Assembly (NCBI RefSeq): GCF_023554995.1 | Contig: NZ_JAMJPK010000012.1 | Location: forward strand, 1 to 52,582 | Length of the DNA: 52,582 bases | Direction: 5' to 3' | Source of the DNA: Halomonas gemina | GTDB lineage: Bacteria; Pseudomonadota; Gammaproteobacteria; Pseudomonadales; Halomonadaceae | Shown here: positions 51,546-52,582 of the stretch, piece after piece | How positions within the stretch are numbered: the first letter of the stretch is position 1 | Layout: every line of letters starts with the position of its first letter | The notes under the pieces: model-generated | Database searches by the model: none | What the model was told of the DNA's origin: nothing | The model's input: only the letters and a program-made list of their open reading frames with translations | Translations under genes and position numbers: made by a program

Positions 51546-52163
51546 TTAGCTATGACCTATAGTTGTCTGGTCAGGAACCGGAAACCGACAATCACAATAG
51601 CAGAAGCGGCCGACGAGGCGTCCATCCACAACAATCGGATAGCAAACCATTGGACACAATCCGCCCCTCGTGCGACATTGCCAATTGACTGCTCTCGATA
51701 GAGTAAAACCAAGATCTCCGGGCGCGACATCCAGGTCACCGAAGCCAACGCTCGGCTGGAATGAAGGTTGTGGCGCGAACAACGCTTGTGCCGGAATGCC
51801 CTCACCTTGGAATTGCGGCTCAAGAGGTGAGACGGCGTGCGGCATCTCGGCTGATGGGTGAGTTGCAGCCTGAGTTAACAGAGCAGCAAGGATTCTCCCT
51901 TCAGCTTCCTTCGGTTCCCTAAGCGTTATGCTCATAATAGGGTGGGAGTGATCTCGGCACGGACGTTGGCCTACGTGATCGGCGCGCTCGATCATGTCAG
52001 TGGGCAAATCAACCCACGTATCGCAACCGGCCTGAGAGAAACTCACATGCCCGCTCTTCTCAGACGGTTTCACCATTCCAGTCAGGAGTGTCTGTGCTTG
52101 AGTCAAGGTACCTTCCGTGAGATCCTTCTCTAGGTCCGCTCCCGAAAACGATTTGCTGTTCAT
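51546..52163 (-). CDS. Hypothetical protein with leader-like N-terminus and Cys-rich C-terminus (copy 1)
   Basis: A 205-residue protein from an ATG with AAGGAG upstream, beginning MNSKSFSGADLEKDLTEGTL. Residues about 40-115 (QAGCDTWVDLPTDMIERADH, then ITLREPKEAEGRILAALLTQ, up to PQF) are almost identical to the partial gene at 52218. After PQF the two diverge completely. Here the tail contains a Cys-rich stretch CRTRGGLCPMVCYPIV and FCYCDCRF. No signal peptide or membrane span and no known family. Conserved front plus variable Cys-containing tail, with both genes tandem and co-directional, recalls precursor genes of peptide natural products; this is a hypothesis. Confidence 0.7.
   Translation of the reverse strand: MNSKSFSGADLEKDLTEGTLTQAQTLLTGMVKPSEKSGHVSFSQAGCDTWVDLPTDMIERADHVGQRPCRDHSHPIMSITLREPKEAEGRILAALLTQAATHPSAEMPHAVSPLEPQFQGEGIPAQALFAPQPSFQPSVGFGDLDVAPGDLGFTLSRAVNWQCRTRGGLCPMVCYPIVVDGRLVGRFCYCDCRFPVPDQTTIGHS
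51810..52042. repeat. Direct repeat, copy 1 (540-bp offset)
   Basis: Near-identical to 52350-52582, with an exact offset of 540 bp and only scattered, partly synonymous changes. The left edge is sharp, at the codons for PQF; the right edge is beyond the window for copy 2. Confidence 0.95.
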
Positions 52164-52217
52164 GAGATTCTCCTTGTTGAAAGTCGAAAAGTGCGCTGAC
52201 CTGAAAGTGTGTCGTTG

Positions 52218-52582
52218 CTATCTCGTTACAAGCGAAGGAAAGACAATGATAACAATCGGGCCCCACCCGCATGTCCATGCCGTTCTGTTGCAAATGTTCG
52301 GGAAAAGTCTACTATATTCTATACATATCTCTCGGCACCACCAACCAGAGAACTGCGGTCCAAGAGATGAGACGGCATGCGGCATCTCGGCTGATGGGTG
52401 AGTTGCAGCCTGTGTTAACAGAGCAGCAAGGATTCTCCCTTCAGCATCCTTCGGCTCCCTAAGCGTTATGCTCATAATAGGGTGGGAGTGATCTCGGCAC
52501 GGACGTTGGCCTACGTGATCGGCGCGCTCGATCATGTCAGTGGGCAAATCAACCCACGTATCGCAACCGGCCTGAGAGAAAC
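52218..52582 (-). CDS. Hypothetical protein, paralogue copy 2 (partial, runs off window)
   Basis: The 3' part of a gene whose start lies beyond the right edge. Its first visible codons (FSQAGCDTWVDLPTDMIERA, then ITLREPKDAEGRILAALLTQ) match residues about 40-115 of copy 1 almost perfectly. After PQF it has a different tail: SGWWCREICIEYSRLFPNIC, NRTAWTCGWGPIVI and an end at VTR. The tail has four Cys and four Trp. It stops 54 bp before the ATG of copy 1, same direction, so the two are probably one operon. Confidence 0.7.
   Translation of the reverse strand, partial: FSQAGCDTWVDLPTDMIERADHVGQRPCRDHSHPIMSITLREPKDAEGRILAALLTQAATHPSAEMPHAVSSLGPQFSGWWCREICIEYSRLFPNICNRTAWTCGWGPIVIIVFPSLVTR
52350..52582. 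repeat. Direct repeat, copy 2 (540-bp offset)
   Basis: Partner of 51810-52042; truncated by the window edge. Confidence 0.95.

Noticed and set aside
38707..52163. Shared 15-base start (ATGAACAGCAAATCG) of the extended TPR frame and the 52163 gene as a common leader
   Set aside because: Upstream and downstream sequences do not match and the TPR protein most likely starts at 40029; chance similarity.

Overview
This window looks like an accessory, heavily rearranged stretch of a halophilic gammaproteobacterial chromosome, most likely Halomonas or a relative. That assignment is inference. It rests on the mix of an MvaT-type nucleoid protein, an amphi-Trp protein, a TRAP carboxylate transporter, ChrA, UmuDC, LysE-type exporters, and coding GC that swings between about 60% (housekeeping-like genes) and about 40% (acquired genes). 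No rRNA, tRNA, CRISPR array, integrase or replication origin was recognised.

Layout. 1-1.8 kb: a periplasmic cupin gene between two decayed IS481 transposases. 2-4.6 kb: low-GC accessory genes, namely an XRE regulator divergent from an unknown zinc-ribbon protein, several small genes and an orphan VapB-like antitoxin. 4.7-7 kb: a sterol-desaturase-type hydroxylase with an in-frame stop, a rhodanese remnant and the chromate transporter chrA. 7.6-13.9 kb: a small excisionase-like pair, an EAL protein, an orphan ribbon-helix-helix antitoxin with a toxin stub, an MvaT/H-NS-type silencer, a methyltransferase and an amphi-Trp protein. 14.2-16.3 kb: three minus-strand genes with one attC-like site, resembling integron cassettes. 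16.5-26.4 kb: DNA-damage and c-di-GMP functions: an HTH protein with a SRAP protein, a diguanylate cyclase, two paralogous secreted DNase-like proteins, umuDC with an SOS-like operator, and an OLD-family nuclease. 26.4-29.8 kb: an AhpD-like protein, an ISL3 remnant, a CruF-like membrane protein pair, an LprI-like protein and an NTF2-fold protein. 30.5-37.7 kb: a catabolic cluster (TRAP transporter plus RraA-like aldolase on minus; M20 amidohydrolase plus M19 dipeptidase on plus). 37.7-45.7 kb: an insertion-sequence graveyard (IS5, IS630, IS110) holding a TPR protein, a MerR/CDF metal-efflux pair with a classic 19-bp-spacer promoter, two AT-rich orphan genes and tandem repeats. 45.9-51.4 kb: LysE exporter, broken GlxA-like gene, universal stress protein, NTF2-fold protein, truncated VWA protein and a broken small membrane protein. 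51.5 kb to the end: two tandem paralogous genes with a near-identical N-terminal half and unrelated Cys-containing C-termini; the second runs off the window.

The best-supported functional units are umuD-umuC, the dctPQM-rraA operon with the facing hydrolases, and the MerR-CDF pair. The least explained are the zinc-ribbon protein beside the XRE regulator, the cassette-like genes near 15 kb, and the tandem leader-like/variable-tail genes at the right edge.
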